Source of the DNA: Hyphococcus sp.
Lineage (GTDB): Bacteria; Pseudomonadota; Alphaproteobacteria; Caulobacterales; Parvularculaceae
Assembly (NCBI GenBank): GCA_028281665.1
Contig: JANQJK010000016.1
Location: forward strand, 372,001 to 436,000
Reading direction: 5' to 3'
DNA length: 64,000 nucleotides
Positions within the stretch are counted from its first letter, which is position 1. Each line of letters opens with the position of its first letter. The notes below the pieces were generated by a model. That model did not search any database, was not told the origin of the DNA, and saw only the letters and a list, made by a program, of their open reading frames with translations. The position numbers and the translations under genes were made by a program. Of this stretch, positions 27,079 to 36,444 are shown in pieces.

Positions 27079-28254
27079 ATGAGTGTGGCTGCGACGAATT
27101 TTGATCGCTGGATCAGGTCGTCTTTTGTCGAAATGAATACGGCGCTTGAAGACCTCTATTTTGAGCGGGACGACCCGGCGCAGATCGAAGGGCGGGGCGA
27201 CCAGATCAAAGCGGAGCTGTTGAGCGAAGGTCAGAGTTTGATCGCGCCGCTGGCTGCGGAAGGCAACACCGAGAAGCAATTCGACGCTGCTTTCGATGTT
27301 TTGGGGAATCTCGGCCTGTTCCTTGCGGCGTTGCGTCGCCACGAGCTAACCAATCCCGATCGCGAGACAGAATCTCCGTACAGGGATTGCTCGGCGCTCG
27401 GGATGCATATCGCTGCATCCATCGGTGTTGCGCCGCGTTTTGCGACGGCGCATTTAACAACTCATAACCGTGCAATAAATGGCGTGCAAAAGAGTTTTAC
27501 ATCGCTTCACGATGAGCGGCTTTTTCTGAATTACAATCTGTACGGCATTCTTGGCTATAAGCGTGCGGGCGCGGCGCTGATGCGCATCCCGCCGATCGGC
27601 GTTTCGGCGCCCGGCGCAGCGCTTTTGCTTGAAGAAGCCGGAGCGGCGCTCGAACAGGTCACGCGCTCCAACAAAACGCTTTTCGATAATCTGGACGTTG
27701 CGCGTTTCTTTTTCTGCATTCGGCCATATTACAAGCCTTATCGCGTTGGAAAGGACGTTTATCGCGGGGCGAACGCCGGCGATTTCGCCGAGATAAACCA
27801 GATCGATCTTCTGCTGGGTTTGTGCCGAGGCAACGACCCGCACTACGCGCAAATTCTTGAAGAAAAAATACTGTTCATGATGCCGGAGGACCAGCAGAGC
27901 CTGCGAAAATGTTTAGGCATGAGACCGCTGCTCGACGAGTTTCTGGCGCTTGCGCCTGGGAGCGCCGGCGAGCCCTGGTTTCAGAAAAACTGCAAACTGT
28001 TTTTGGACGTTTGTGAAGCCCATGGCCGCACGGCGTCGCAGCACCAGAACATGCTCGTGCGGAAGTACATCGAAAAGCCGGCCGATAACGTTAACGACCG
28101 TCACCTGAAGCAAATCACGGCCAGCGGACCGCCTTTGCCGGAGCTGATCGCGTCGCTGCAACATCTGCGGGACTTGCGCATGGCGGCGCCGCGAGACGAC
28201 ATTGAAACGGCCCATTGGAAACTCGCGGCCTTGCGAGACGCTCTGGGCAAATAG
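27079..28254 (+). CDS. PrnB-like haem protein (IDO/TDO superfamily, DUF1864)
   Basis: A 391-residue protein recognised by the PrnB signature RPYYKPYRVGKDVYRGANAG followed by DFAEINQIDLLLGLC (about residues 218-252), and by AHLTTHNRAINGVQKSFTSL (about 126-145). PrnB, the monodechloroaminopyrrolnitrin synthase, is a haem enzyme of the indoleamine/tryptophan dioxygenase superfamily that rearranges a chlorinated tryptophan. A His in EAHGRTASQHQNML (about 314-327) may be the proximal haem ligand (inference). No other pyrrolnitrin genes (halogenases, Rieske oxygenase) are near, so the substrate is probably different. GAGGAGG precedes the start. It lies alone between guaA and the fds operon. Confidence 0.8.
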   Translation: MSVAATNFDRWIRSSFVEMNTALEDLYFERDDPAQIEGRGDQIKAELLSEGQSLIAPLAAEGNTEKQFDAAFDVLGNLGLFLAALRRHELTNPDRETESPYRDCSALGMHIAASIGVAPRFATAHLTTHNRAINGVQKSFTSLHDERLFLNYNLYGILGYKRAGAALMRIPPIGVSAPGAALLLEEAGAALEQVTRSNKTLFDNLDVARFFFCIRPYYKPYRVGKDVYRGANAGDFAEINQIDLLLGLCRGNDPHYAQILEEKILFMMPEDQQSLRKCLGMRPLLDEFLALAPGSAGEPWFQKNCKLFLDVCEAHGRTASQHQNMLVRKYIEKPADNVNDRHLKQITASGPPLPELIASLQHLRDLRMAAPRDDIETAHWKLAALRDALGK

Positions 28255-28360
28255 CGGTCGCTGACAACCGGATTTATTTGAACGCGCCGGACCGCTATCT
28301 TCGGAGTGGCTCGCCATATATTCTGCAAGCCGCGTCGACGCGTTAACACAGACGGTGACC

Positions 28361-28837
28361 ATGCCTCCAGGCGACCAGGAAATCCGCTCTATCATTGAGC
28401 CGTATCTGAACAAGACCGGCGGACTGATTACCGCGTTGCGCGCGGTCCAGGAAGCAATCGGACATCTTCCGGAAGAAACAGACGCCATCGCCGCCGATAT
28501 CTTCAACCTGAGCAGGGCGGAGGTGATGGGGGTGATCAGCTTTTACGCCGACTTTCACCGTGCGCCGAAGGGACGAACGGTTATTCGGTTGTGCGCGGCG
28601 GAGGCCTGTCAGGCTGCCGGCGGCCGCGGGCTTCAAGAACAGGTTGAAGGACGGCTTGCGTTGAAGATGGGCGAAACGGCGCCAAGCGGCAACATTACGC
28701 TTGAGACCGTTTACTGCCTTGGCCTTTGCTCGGCGGCGCCGGCCGCCATGGTCGGGGAGAGGCTTCTCGCCCGCGCTGACGTAGAACGCGTCGCAGACGC
28801 ACTTAATGACGCCGACGGGAATGCGGCTCGTGGGTGA
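28361..28837 (+). CDS. fdsG: NAD-dependent formate dehydrogenase gamma subunit (NuoE-like)
   Basis: A 158-residue thioredoxin-like [2Fe-2S] subunit. The ligands are in LCAAEACQAAGG and CLGLCSAAPA. It is the electron relay of soluble FdsGBA-type formate dehydrogenase and is homologous to NuoE of complex I. The first gene of the operon: fdsB starts inside its 3' end and the order fdsG-fdsB-fdsA matches known fds operons, which separates it from a nuo operon. GTG 28355 is an in-frame alternative start; neither has a strong ribosome binding site. Confidence 0.92.
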   Translation: MPPGDQEIRSIIEPYLNKTGGLITALRAVQEAIGHLPEETDAIAADIFNLSRAEVMGVISFYADFHRAPKGRTVIRLCAAEACQAAGGRGLQEQVEGRLALKMGETAPSGNITLETVYCLGLCSAAPAAMVGERLLARADVERVADALNDADGNAARG

Positions 28838-30389
28838 TGCGTTAAACCTCTTTCTGCCGCTCGATTCCGTTGCGGTCGCGCTCGGCGCCGACGACGTCGC
28901 TTCTGCCCTTCGCGATGAGGCGGCGAAGCGAAAGCTGGACGTCACCATTACGCGCACCGGCTCGCGCGGCATGCACTGGCTTGAGCCGCTTCTCGAAGTT
29001 GAGAGCGATGGCGTGCGGTTTGGATACGGACCGGTCGACATTGGCGACGTCGGTGCATTGCTCGACGCGGTCGCCGCGAACGTGCGCCATCCCAAAGCGC
29101 TGGGCTCCGTTCAAGATATCCCCTTCTTCAAACATCAGACGCGGATCATCTTTGAACGTTGCGGCATTATCGATCCGGTCAGCACCGATCAGTATTTGAG
29201 CCATGGCGGCGGCGCCGGGCTGGACAAGGCGCTCAGGATGAGCGGCGCTGAAATCTGCGAGGAAGTGCTGGCGTCAGGCGTCCGCGGTCGCGGCGGCGCG
29301 GGGTTTCCCGCCGGCATAAAATGGAAGACCGTTGCGGAAACCCGCGCCGACCAAAAGTACATTGTCGCCAACGCCGATGAAGGCGACAGCGGGACTTTTG
29401 CGGATCGCATGATCATGGAGGGCGACCCGTTTCTGTTGATTGAAGGGATGACAATCGCAGGGGTCGCCGTGGGCGCCACCAAGGGCTATATTTATCTGCG
29501 TTCTGAATATCCCGTTGCGGCGCGTATCCTCGCACAGGCCATAGATCGGGCCTATTCGGCCGGTCTTATCGGCGAAAACATTCGCGGGTCCGGCGAGCGT
29601 TTCGATATTGAACTCTTTGTCGGCGCAGGCGCCTATATCTGCGGCGAAGAAACATCGCTTCTTGAAAGCCTTGAGGGAAAGCGTGGCGAAGTGCGCGCCA
29701 AGCCGCCTCTGCCAGCCGTCGAAGGTTTGTTTGGAAAGCCGACGCTTGTTCACAACGTGATCACCCTGTGTTCCATTCCCCACATTCTCGCTGAAGGCGC
29801 TGCTTCATACCGTGATCTGGGCGTCGGAAAGTCCACGGGCACAATGCCGTTTCAGATTGCCGGGAACGTAAAGCATGGCGGGCTTTACGAAACAGCATTC
29901 GGACTGCCCTTGCGCGCGCTCGTCGAAGAGATCGGCGGCGGCGCGCGGACTGGGCGGCCGGTTCGCGCGGTCCAGATCGGCGGGCCCCTCGGCGCATATC
30001 TGCCGCCATCGCTGTTTCACTTGCAGATGGATTACGAAACCATGCTGGCCAACGGCGCCGGCGTCGGCCATGGCGGGATCGTGGTGTTTGACGAGGATGT
30101 CGATCTGCTTGAGCAGGCCCGCTACGCCTTTGAATTCTGCGCTGAGGAATCCTGCGGGAAATGCACGCCGTGCCGGGTCGGTTCGGTTCGGGGCGTTGAG
30201 GTGATGGACAGAATTCGCGACGACATCGATCGGGAACAAAACCTCACCGTGTTGGATGATCTTTGCGAGCTGATGGTTGACGGCTCGCTATGCGCCATGG
30301 GCGGGATGACGCCGATCCCGGTCAAAAGCGCCCTGAAGCATTTTCCCGAAGATTTTGCTATAAACCGAGGCAAAAGCGATGCTGAATAG
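28821..30389 (+). CDS. fdsB: NAD-dependent formate dehydrogenase beta subunit (NuoF-like)
   Basis: A 522-residue diaphorase subunit that passes electrons to NAD+. It has an N-terminal thioredoxin-like region, the FMN/NADH-binding motifs GRGGAGFPAGIKW and GAGAYICGEETSLLESLEG, and a C-terminal [4Fe-4S] site (ESCGKCTPCRVG and SLCAMGG). It overlaps fdsG. The start is uncertain: ATG 28821, GTG 28830 and ATG 28806 share the frame, and comparison with the short N-termini of homologues favours the later ones. Confidence 0.93.
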   Translation: MRLVGDALNLFLPLDSVAVALGADDVASALRDEAAKRKLDVTITRTGSRGMHWLEPLLEVESDGVRFGYGPVDIGDVGALLDAVAANVRHPKALGSVQDIPFFKHQTRIIFERCGIIDPVSTDQYLSHGGGAGLDKALRMSGAEICEEVLASGVRGRGGAGFPAGIKWKTVAETRADQKYIVANADEGDSGTFADRMIMEGDPFLLIEGMTIAGVAVGATKGYIYLRSEYPVAARILAQAIDRAYSAGLIGENIRGSGERFDIELFVGAGAYICGEETSLLESLEGKRGEVRAKPPLPAVEGLFGKPTLVHNVITLCSIPHILAEGAASYRDLGVGKSTGTMPFQIAGNVKHGGLYETAFGLPLRALVEEIGGGARTGRPVRAVQIGGPLGAYLPPSLFHLQMDYETMLANGAGVGHGGIVVFDEDVDLLEQARYAFEFCAEESCGKCTPCRVGSVRGVEVMDRIRDDIDREQNLTVLDDLCELMVDGSLCAMGGMTPIPVKSALKHFPEDFAINRGKSDAE

Positions 30390-30398
30390 GTCAGTCAT

Positions 30399-33248
30399 AT
30401 GGCGCTTCTGAAAGAAAAAGACTTCGGCACGCCGAAACCAAAGACCGACAGGAAGGTCGCGGTCGAGATAGACGGCTTTACCGTCGAGGTGGAAGAGAGC
30501 GCGAGCATACTGCGCGCCGCCGCGGAGATTGGCGTCAATATTCCCAAACTCTGTGCAACCGACACGCTGAAAGCCTTTGGGTCGTGTCGCCTGTGCCTGG
30601 TTGAGATCGACGGACGAAAGGGAACGCCGGCGTCCTGCACAACGCCGGTCGAGGCGGGGATGAAGATCCGCACCCAGACCGACAGGCTCGCGAAACTGCG
30701 TCGCGGCGTGATGGAGCTTTACATCTCCGATCATCCGCTCGATTGCCTGACGTGCTCGGACAACGGCGATTGCGAATTGCAGGACATGGCCGGCGTCGTG
30801 GGCTTGCGCGACGTGCGCTATGGTTATGCGGGCGAGAATCATCTCGATGCAGAGAAAGACGAGAGCAATCCCTATTTCGAGTTCGACCCTTCGAAATGCA
30901 TTGTCTGTTCGCGTTGCGTGCGCGCATGCGATGAAGTGCAGGGTACGCTGGCGCTCACCGTCGACGGTCGTGGGTTTAACTCGAAGGCCGCTGTCGCCGG
31001 CGCCGATTTTTTTGACTCCGAATGCGTTTCCTGCGGCGCATGCGTGCAGGCGTGCCCAACCGCCACGCTTCAGGAGAAATCGGTCGTCGAGCATGGCGTG
31101 CCCGACCGCACGGTTCTGACGACATGCGCCTATTGCGGCGTTGGCTGTTCTTTCAAGGCGGAGCTGAAAGGCGACCGGGTTGTCCGAATGGTTCCCTACA
31201 AGGACGGCAAGGCCAATCACGGGCATTCCTGCGTGAAGGGCCGCTTCGCCTTTGGCTACGCCACCCATGCGGATCGTATTACCGAACCGATGATTCGCGA
31301 GAAGATCACGGACCCGTGGAAAGTCGTCTCCTGGGGTGAGGCGATCGGGTTTGCTGCAAAGCGTTTGAAGCAAACACAGGCGAAATTTGGCCGAAAGTCG
31401 GTCGGGGCCATCACGTCGTCGCGGTGCACGGCTGAAGAGGTCTGGCTCGTGCAGAAACTTGTTCGCACCGCGTTCGCAAACAATAATATCGACACATGCG
31501 CGCGGGTCTGTCATTCGCCGACGGGATACGGTCTCAAGCAGACATATGGCACGTCGGCGGGCACGCAGGATTTCGACAGCGTCGAGGAATGCGACGTCGT
31601 CCTGTTGATCGGGGCCAACCCAACAGACGCGCACCCGGTTTTTGCGTCGCAGATGAAACGCCGGCTGCGGCAGGGTGCGAAGCTGATTATCGCAGATCCG
31701 CGCGCGATCGATCTTGTCCGCACGCCGCACATTGAAGCGGCTTATCACCTGCCTCTGCTGCCCGGAACGAATGTGGCGCTCATTAACGCCATTGCCCATG
31801 TGGCGGCGCATGAGGGCCTGCTTGACGATACGTTCGTGAAGGAGCGCTGCGACGCGGCGTCATTCAGGGAGTGGCTCGACTTCATCACTTCGGCGGAAAA
31901 CACGCCGGAGACGGTTTCGAACGTTACCGGCGTGCCGGCGAATGACATTCGCGACGCTGCGCGCCTTTATGCAACGGGCGGTGAAGCGGCGATCTATTAC
32001 GGACTTGGCGTCACGGAGCATAGCCAGGGCTCGACCATGGTTATGGGCATGGCGAACTTGGCGATGGCGACAGGCAATATCGGCCGGCGCGGCGTCGGGG
32101 TGAATCCCTTGCGCGGACAGAACAATGTTCAGGGCTCCTGCGACATGGGCTCGTTTCCGCACGAACTGTCCGATTACCGACCGGTCGGCGACGACGCGAC
32201 GCGCGCGCTGTTCGAGAATGCATGGAATGTAAAACTGGACAGCGAACCGGGCTATCGCATTCCGAACATGTTCGATGAAGCGTGCGCGGGAACCTATAAG
32301 GGCATGTATATTCAGGGGGAGGATGTCGCGCAGTCAGACCCGGACACGCAGCATGTTGAGGCGGCGCTTGAGGCCCTTGATATCTTGGTCGTTCAGGATC
32401 TCTTTCTTAATGAAACCGCACGGTTCGCGCACGTCTTCCTGCCGGGAACCTCGTTTCTCGAAAAAGACGGAACCTTCATCAACGCAGAGCGACGCATCAA
32501 TCGCGTGCGGCCGGTGATGAAATCAAAAACCGGCAAGGAGGAGTGGGAGGTTACGCAGGATCTCGCGCGGGCGCTTGGTTATGAGATGGATCACGAAAGC
32601 GCTTCGGCCATCATGGACGAGATTGCATCGCTGACCCCGAGCTTTGCGAACGTCTCGTTTGCGTCGCTTGACGAAAAGGGCTCGGTGCAGTGGCCGTGCA
32701 ACGATGCGGCGCCGGACGGCACGCCAATCATGCATGTCGATGAGTTCGTTCGCGGAAAAGGCCAGTTTGTTTTAACGGAATATGTGCCGACGGAAGAAAA
32801 GACTAATCGCAAGTTTCCCCTGATCCTGACGACGGGGCGCATTCTTTCGCAATACAATGTGGGCGCGCAGACGCGACGGACTAAAAACGTCGAGTGGTGG
32901 GAAGAAGACGTGCTGGAGATCCATCCGTCGGACGCGGAAACGCGCGGCGTACGGGACGGGCAGTGGGTGTCATTGCGCTCGCGCAAGGGAGAGATCGCCT
33001 TGCGCGCAAGGCTTTCCGAGCGAATGCAGCCGGGCGTCGTTTACACGACGTTCCACCATCCGGAGACAGGCGCCAATGTGGTGACAACGGAGCTTTCAGA
33101 CTGGGCCACAAGCTGCCCGGAATATAAAGTGACGGCGGTCGAAGTCGCGCCCGCCAATCACAAGTCGGTCTGGCAGGATACATACGAAGCTGAAACGCCG
33201 GAAATGCGCCGCATTCTCGGCGACGGCGTCAAGACGCCGGCGGAATAG
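30399..33248 (+). CDS. fdsA: NAD-dependent formate dehydrogenase alpha subunit (molybdenum)
   Basis: A 949-residue catalytic subunit oxidising formate to CO2. From the N-terminus: a [2Fe-2S] domain (CRLCLVEIDG), a His-Cys3 [4Fe-4S] site (HPLDCLTCSDNGDC), two 4Fe-4S ferredoxin sites (CIVCSRCVRACDE and CVSCGACVQACP), and the molybdopterin domain with its own cluster (CAYCGVGC). The Mo ligand Cys with adjacent His lies in ARVCHSPTGYGLK. The C-terminal molydopterin-binding domain has TTGRILSQYN. Cys rather than Sec is used, so it is the oxygen-tolerant cysteine type. It lies nine bases after fdsB. Confidence 0.96.
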   Translation: MALLKEKDFGTPKPKTDRKVAVEIDGFTVEVEESASILRAAAEIGVNIPKLCATDTLKAFGSCRLCLVEIDGRKGTPASCTTPVEAGMKIRTQTDRLAKLRRGVMELYISDHPLDCLTCSDNGDCELQDMAGVVGLRDVRYGYAGENHLDAEKDESNPYFEFDPSKCIVCSRCVRACDEVQGTLALTVDGRGFNSKAAVAGADFFDSECVSCGACVQACPTATLQEKSVVEHGVPDRTVLTTCAYCGVGCSFKAELKGDRVVRMVPYKDGKANHGHSCVKGRFAFGYATHADRITEPMIREKITDPWKVVSWGEAIGFAAKRLKQTQAKFGRKSVGAITSSRCTAEEVWLVQKLVRTAFANNNIDTCARVCHSPTGYGLKQTYGTSAGTQDFDSVEECDVVLLIGANPTDAHPVFASQMKRRLRQGAKLIIADPRAIDLVRTPHIEAAYHLPLLPGTNVALINAIAHVAAHEGLLDDTFVKERCDAASFREWLDFITSAENTPETVSNVTGVPANDIRDAARLYATGGEAAIYYGLGVTEHSQGSTMVMGMANLAMATGNIGRRGVGVNPLRGQNNVQGSCDMGSFPHELSDYRPVGDDATRALFENAWNVKLDSEPGYRIPNMFDEACAGTYKGMYIQGEDVAQSDPDTQHVEAALEALDILVVQDLFLNETARFAHVFLPGTSFLEKDGTFINAERRINRVRPVMKSKTGKEEWEVTQDLARALGYEMDHESASAIMDEIASLTPSFANVSFASLDEKGSVQWPCNDAAPDGTPIMHVDEFVRGKGQFVLTEYVPTEEKTNRKFPLILTTGRILSQYNVGAQTRRTKNVEWWEEDVLEIHPSDAETRGVRDGQWVSLRSRKGEIALRARLSERMQPGVVYTTFHHPETGANVVTTELSDWATSCPEYKVTAVEVAPANHKSVWQDTYEAETPEMRRILGDGVKTPAE

Positions 33249-34046
33249 GTGACTGTGATCCGGGTATTCGGCGATGCGCCGCCCGGAGCGAGATATGCGC
33301 ATGCGGGCGAGGGGCGCTGGCGTGTTCCCGAGGAGATTCCTGTTGCGTTTGTCTACAACCGGCGAAACTATGCTGTCATGCTGGCGAGCCCCGCCGACAT
33401 GGCGGACTTTGCCGTCGGCTTTTCCCTGACGGAACGTGTTGTCGATGAGCTTGCGGACATAAGGTCTGTCGATATTCATCAAGATGAAAAGGGCGTTGAA
33501 CTCAGGATTTCCATTGCCGATGAAAAGCTTGAACGCCTCGACCTGCGCCAGCAGCGGCGCAACCTCGTCGGACGGGCGGGCTGCGGCGTGTGCGGCCTTG
33601 AGCATGCCGATACGTTCTTTGAATCTTTGCCGACCGTCTCGGAGCGGCCGGTTTCAATAGCATCTTCAGCGCTGAAGAAAGCGCTGTCCGGCCTGGGTGT
33701 GAAGCAGACGCTCAACAGTGAGACGCGCACGGTTCATGGGGCCGCATGGGCGGACTTTCAGGGCGAGGTAAAAACCGTCCGGGAAGATGTGGGCCGTCAC
33801 AATGCCCTCGATAAACTTCTTGGCGCCCTGGCGCGGGGCGGCGTCGACTGCACGGACGGCTTTGTTCTCATGTCCAGCCGATGCTCATACGAAATTATCG
33901 AAAAAGCGGCGCGGCGCGGCGTCAAGGCTGTTGCGGCGATCTCGGGGCCGACCGCTTTTGCGCTCCGAAAAGCGCAGGAAGCTGGAATGGCGCTCTATTG
34001 CCGTGGGGAAGATGCATTTGTTCGAATCGATGGCGAACAGATTTAG
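33249..34046 (+). CDS. fdhD: Formate dehydrogenase sulfurtransferase FdhD
   Basis: A 265-residue FdhD/FdsC protein that supplies the sulfido ligand to the molybdenum centre. The sulfur-carrying pair is the CxxC in GRAGCGVCGLEHAD (about residues 114-127). VGRHNALDKLLG and SSRCSYEIIEKAA are further family motifs. The GTG start at 33249 directly follows the fdsA stop, indicating coupling. The small FdsD subunit usually found beside these genes is not seen on either side. Confidence 0.93.
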   Translation: MTVIRVFGDAPPGARYAHAGEGRWRVPEEIPVAFVYNRRNYAVMLASPADMADFAVGFSLTERVVDELADIRSVDIHQDEKGVELRISIADEKLERLDLRQQRRNLVGRAGCGVCGLEHADTFFESLPTVSERPVSIASSALKKALSGLGVKQTLNSETRTVHGAAWADFQGEVKTVREDVGRHNALDKLLGALARGGVDCTDGFVLMSSRCSYEIIEKAARRGVKAVAAISGPTAFALRKAQEAGMALYCRGEDAFVRIDGEQI

Positions 34047-34069
34047 CGATTTACCTGCGTAAAAACGCA

Positions 34070-34106
34070 CTTGCCGTCCGCAGCTAAAATGGCTGCGGAC
34101 GGCAAG
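34070..34106 (-). terminator. Strong hairpin between fdhD and ompW
   Basis: A perfect 15-bp stem (CTTGCCGTCCGCAGC at 34070-34084 with its complement at 34092-34106) and a 7-base loop. On the minus strand it is followed by TGCGTTTTT, so it should stop ompW transcription; without a plus-strand T run it may still impede read-through from fdhD. Confidence 0.8.
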
Positions 34107-34143
34107 GCTTGCAGGCGGAGAGGGTGTGTTCGCCCGCTTGCCC

Positions 34144-34794
34144 TCAGAATCTGTATCCGACGCCGACGCCGGCGACGATTGGATCGAGGTCAATATCGAC
34201 GGTGTTGATCGCGCCGCCAGAATTCAGCGTCGCCGTTGTGTCGATCTGGATGTATTTGACGTCGGCGTTCAGGAACCATCGATCGTTCAGCGCATAATCG
34301 ACGCCAAGCTGGAAGGCGACGCCAACGCTGTCGTCAACGTCGAGGGAGGTTGGGCCGACGGCGTTGACCAGCGAATCGGACGCGTCCTCGCTGTAGAAAA
34401 TCGTGTAGTTGACGCCAACGCCCGCATAGGGACGAACCTTGCCGTTCGGGTTAAAATGATACTGAAGCGTCAGTGTCGGCGGCAGCGCCATGAGGTCGCC
34501 GATTTCGCCGAGGCCTGCGAGCGTGCCTTCGCCCTGAATATCGTGCGGGCTCGTTGCGAGGATAAGTTCCGCGCCGATGTTATTTGTAATGAAGTAGGTG
34601 AAATCGAGTTCCGGCACGACGGCGTTTTCGACGCCGACGGACCCGCCGGGAAAGCCGGGCAGGACGTCCGATGCGTTTTCGGTCGGTGCGACCACGATGC
34701 CGCGCAGTCGAACCTGCCAGTCGCCCTCTTCCGCGACGGCTGGCTGTACGAAACATGGAACAAGTGCGGCGGTGGCGAGAAGTGTGCGAAGCAT
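34144..34794 (-). CDS. ompW: OmpW-family outer-membrane protein
   Basis: A 216-residue eight-stranded beta-barrel. Signal peptide about 1-19 (MLRTLLATAALVPCFVQPAVA), then WQVRLRGIVVAP, ELDFTYFITNNIGAELILAT, HFNPNGKVRPYAGVGVNYT and the closing strand VGVGYRF with terminal Phe, all OmpW landmarks. OmpW proteins pass small hydrophobic compounds and are often oxygen- or FNR-regulated. AAGGA precedes ATG 34794 at seven bases; longer frames upstream cross the FNR boxes and are unlikely. It is divergent from hemN, sharing two FNR-type sites. Confidence 0.92.
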   Translation of the reverse strand: MLRTLLATAALVPCFVQPAVAEEGDWQVRLRGIVVAPTENASDVLPGFPGGSVGVENAVVPELDFTYFITNNIGAELILATSPHDIQGEGTLAGLGEIGDLMALPPTLTLQYHFNPNGKVRPYAGVGVNYTIFYSEDASDSLVNAVGPTSLDVDDSVGVAFQLGVDYALNDRWFLNADVKYIQIDTTATLNSGGAINTVDIDLDPIVAGVGVGYRF

Positions 34795-34854
34795 TGTCTT
34801 TTCCTTCGGGTGAATGTCTACAATCGGGATATGGGCAGACGCCGCGGCCGAAAT

Positions 34855-34868
34855 TTGATCCAGGTCAT
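34855..34868. promoter_or_regulatory. FNR/FixK-type box (ompW side)
   Basis: TTGATCCAGGTCAT, matching the TTGAT-N4-(A/G)TCAA consensus at all but the last base. It lies 61 bases upstream of ompW and in the ompW-hemN divergent gap. Confidence 0.65.
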
Positions 34869-34926
34869 CTCCGCGCGGAAACGACGGGGTCCAGAGCGAA
34901 AAAACTTCCGGATGAAAATTTCGAAT

Positions 34927-34940
34927 TTGATCTAGGTCAG
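34927..34940. promoter_or_regulatory. FNR/FixK-type box (hemN side)
   Basis: TTGATCTAGGTCAG, one or two bases from the consensus, 34 bases before the hemN start. Anaerobic hemN genes are classic FNR targets. Confidence 0.65.
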
Positions 34941-34974
34941 AAAACCATCGCAACCGACCCATAGTTTTTCGGAT

Positions 34975-36315
34975 ATGAAGTCGTCATGGCGAAAATACCT
35001 TGGTGCGCGGGCCCCGCGATATACGAGCTATCCCTCAGCGGTGCATTTTGACGGATCGGTGACGGCGCGCGATCTCACTGAGAAGCTCAGCGAAGTCCAG
35101 CTCTACGATCCGTTGTCTCTATATGTGCATGTGCCGTTTTGCCGGCAGCTTTGCTGGTATTGCGGCTGCAATATGCGGGTTGAAAATTACTACACCCGGG
35201 CGCGCGAATATGTTGAAGCATTGAAGACTGAGATTGCGTTGCAGGCGGGAATTCTTGCCGGCAGGGGCGTGCCGACCAGCATGCATTTCGGCGGCGGGAC
35301 GCCAAACTACCTCTTGTGCGATGATCTGGCGGACATTCTCGGGGCTGTCGAGCGGGAAATCGGTCTGACCGACAGCGCCGATCTCGCCATAGAGCTCGAC
35401 CCGAGATTGTTGCGCGACGACGACATCCATCACCTTGTATCTATAGGTTTTAATCGGTTCAGTCTTGGCGTGCAGGATTTCGACCCCGATGTGCAGGCGG
35501 CGATAAACCGGCTCCAGAGTTTCGACCTCATCGAATCATGCGTGAGCGACATTCGTGCAGGGGGCGTGGATGACGTCTCTTTCGATATCCTGTACGGGCT
35601 GCCGCGCCAGACCGAAGCGAGCTTTGCGCAGACGATTGAAAAGGTCATTGCGCTGTCACCCGACCGCGTTTCCGTCTTCGGCTATGCGCATCTGCCGGAC
35701 CTGCTGCCGCATCAGCGCCTGATTGACTCGGAAACCCTTCCCGACGAGACGCTCCGCGCCGAACTGGCCGAGGCCGCCGACGCGTCGCTGACCGGCGCAG
35801 GCTACCGGCGCATTGGTTTCGATCACTATGCGAAGCCCGACAACGCGCTGGCGATGGCGGCGTCCGTTGGACGGCTGAAGCGGAATTTTCAAGGGTTCAC
35901 CGACGATGCGGCCATGACCCAGATCGGTTTCGGGGCGTCCGCGATCAGTTATGTCGACGGCCTTTACGCGCAGAACGAGAAGTCGGTTGGCGCGTACATG
36001 GAAACCGTCCGCCGCGGCGAGACGCCGGTGGCGCGCGGGCTGGTTCGCACGAAGCGGGAAACGGTGACTGCGGCGGCGATCAGCGACCTCCTGTGCCGGC
36101 TTGAGACCGATATCAGCGCGGTCTTGAAGGCTGCGCCGCCCGCCGACGCGATCAGGGTCTGTTCGGCGCTGGAACGCTTCGAATCAGACGGGATCATTCA
36201 CTGGCGGGGCGACGCGATCGTGATCGCCGAGGGCGCCCATCTTCTCGCTCGCGCGGTCGCAACGGCGTTCGATCCCTACGTGCAGCCTCAGATAGAATAC
36301 GCTGCGGCGGTTTAG
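34975..36315 (+). CDS. hemN: Oxygen-independent coproporphyrinogen III oxidase
   Basis: A 446-residue radical SAM enzyme that converts coproporphyrinogen III to protoporphyrinogen IX when oxygen is low. The [4Fe-4S] ligands are in CRQLCWYCGC (CX3CX2C, about residues 57-66). YVHVPFC, HFGGGTPNYL, GFNRFSLGVQDFD and the C-terminal HemN domain are present, and the N-terminal extension with RYTSYPSA identifies true HemN rather than HemW. It supplies haem for the cbb3 oxidase encoded downstream. Probably controlled by FNR through the site at 34927. Confidence 0.95.
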   Translation: MKSSWRKYLGARAPRYTSYPSAVHFDGSVTARDLTEKLSEVQLYDPLSLYVHVPFCRQLCWYCGCNMRVENYYTRAREYVEALKTEIALQAGILAGRGVPTSMHFGGGTPNYLLCDDLADILGAVEREIGLTDSADLAIELDPRLLRDDDIHHLVSIGFNRFSLGVQDFDPDVQAAINRLQSFDLIESCVSDIRAGGVDDVSFDILYGLPRQTEASFAQTIEKVIALSPDRVSVFGYAHLPDLLPHQRLIDSETLPDETLRAELAEAADASLTGAGYRRIGFDHYAKPDNALAMAASVGRLKRNFQGFTDDAAMTQIGFGASAISYVDGLYAQNEKSVGAYMETVRRGETPVARGLVRTKRETVTAAAISDLLCRLETDISAVLKAAPPADAIRVCSALERFESDGIIHWRGDAIVIAEGAHLLARAVATAFDPYVQPQIEYAAAV

Positions 36316-36444
36316 TCGATCACGATACAAGATAACGTTTTGTGCAGCGCGGTGCGACCTAGGGAAGCTGTGCGTCGACGGTGCTGGATACCTGTCTGCA
36401 ATCACGATATTGTCGGAGCTTCACTTACCGATTGTCAGGGGTTC

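Noticed and set aside
30288-31811. A 507-codon minus-strand frame opposite fdsA
   Set aside because: Antisense to conserved iron-sulfur and molybdopterin motifs of fdsA.
28355-33248. Reading the fds genes as part of a complex I (nuo) operon
   Set aside because: Only NuoE/F/G-like genes are present, fdhD follows, and the alpha subunit has the formate dehydrogenase Mo-Cys-His motif.
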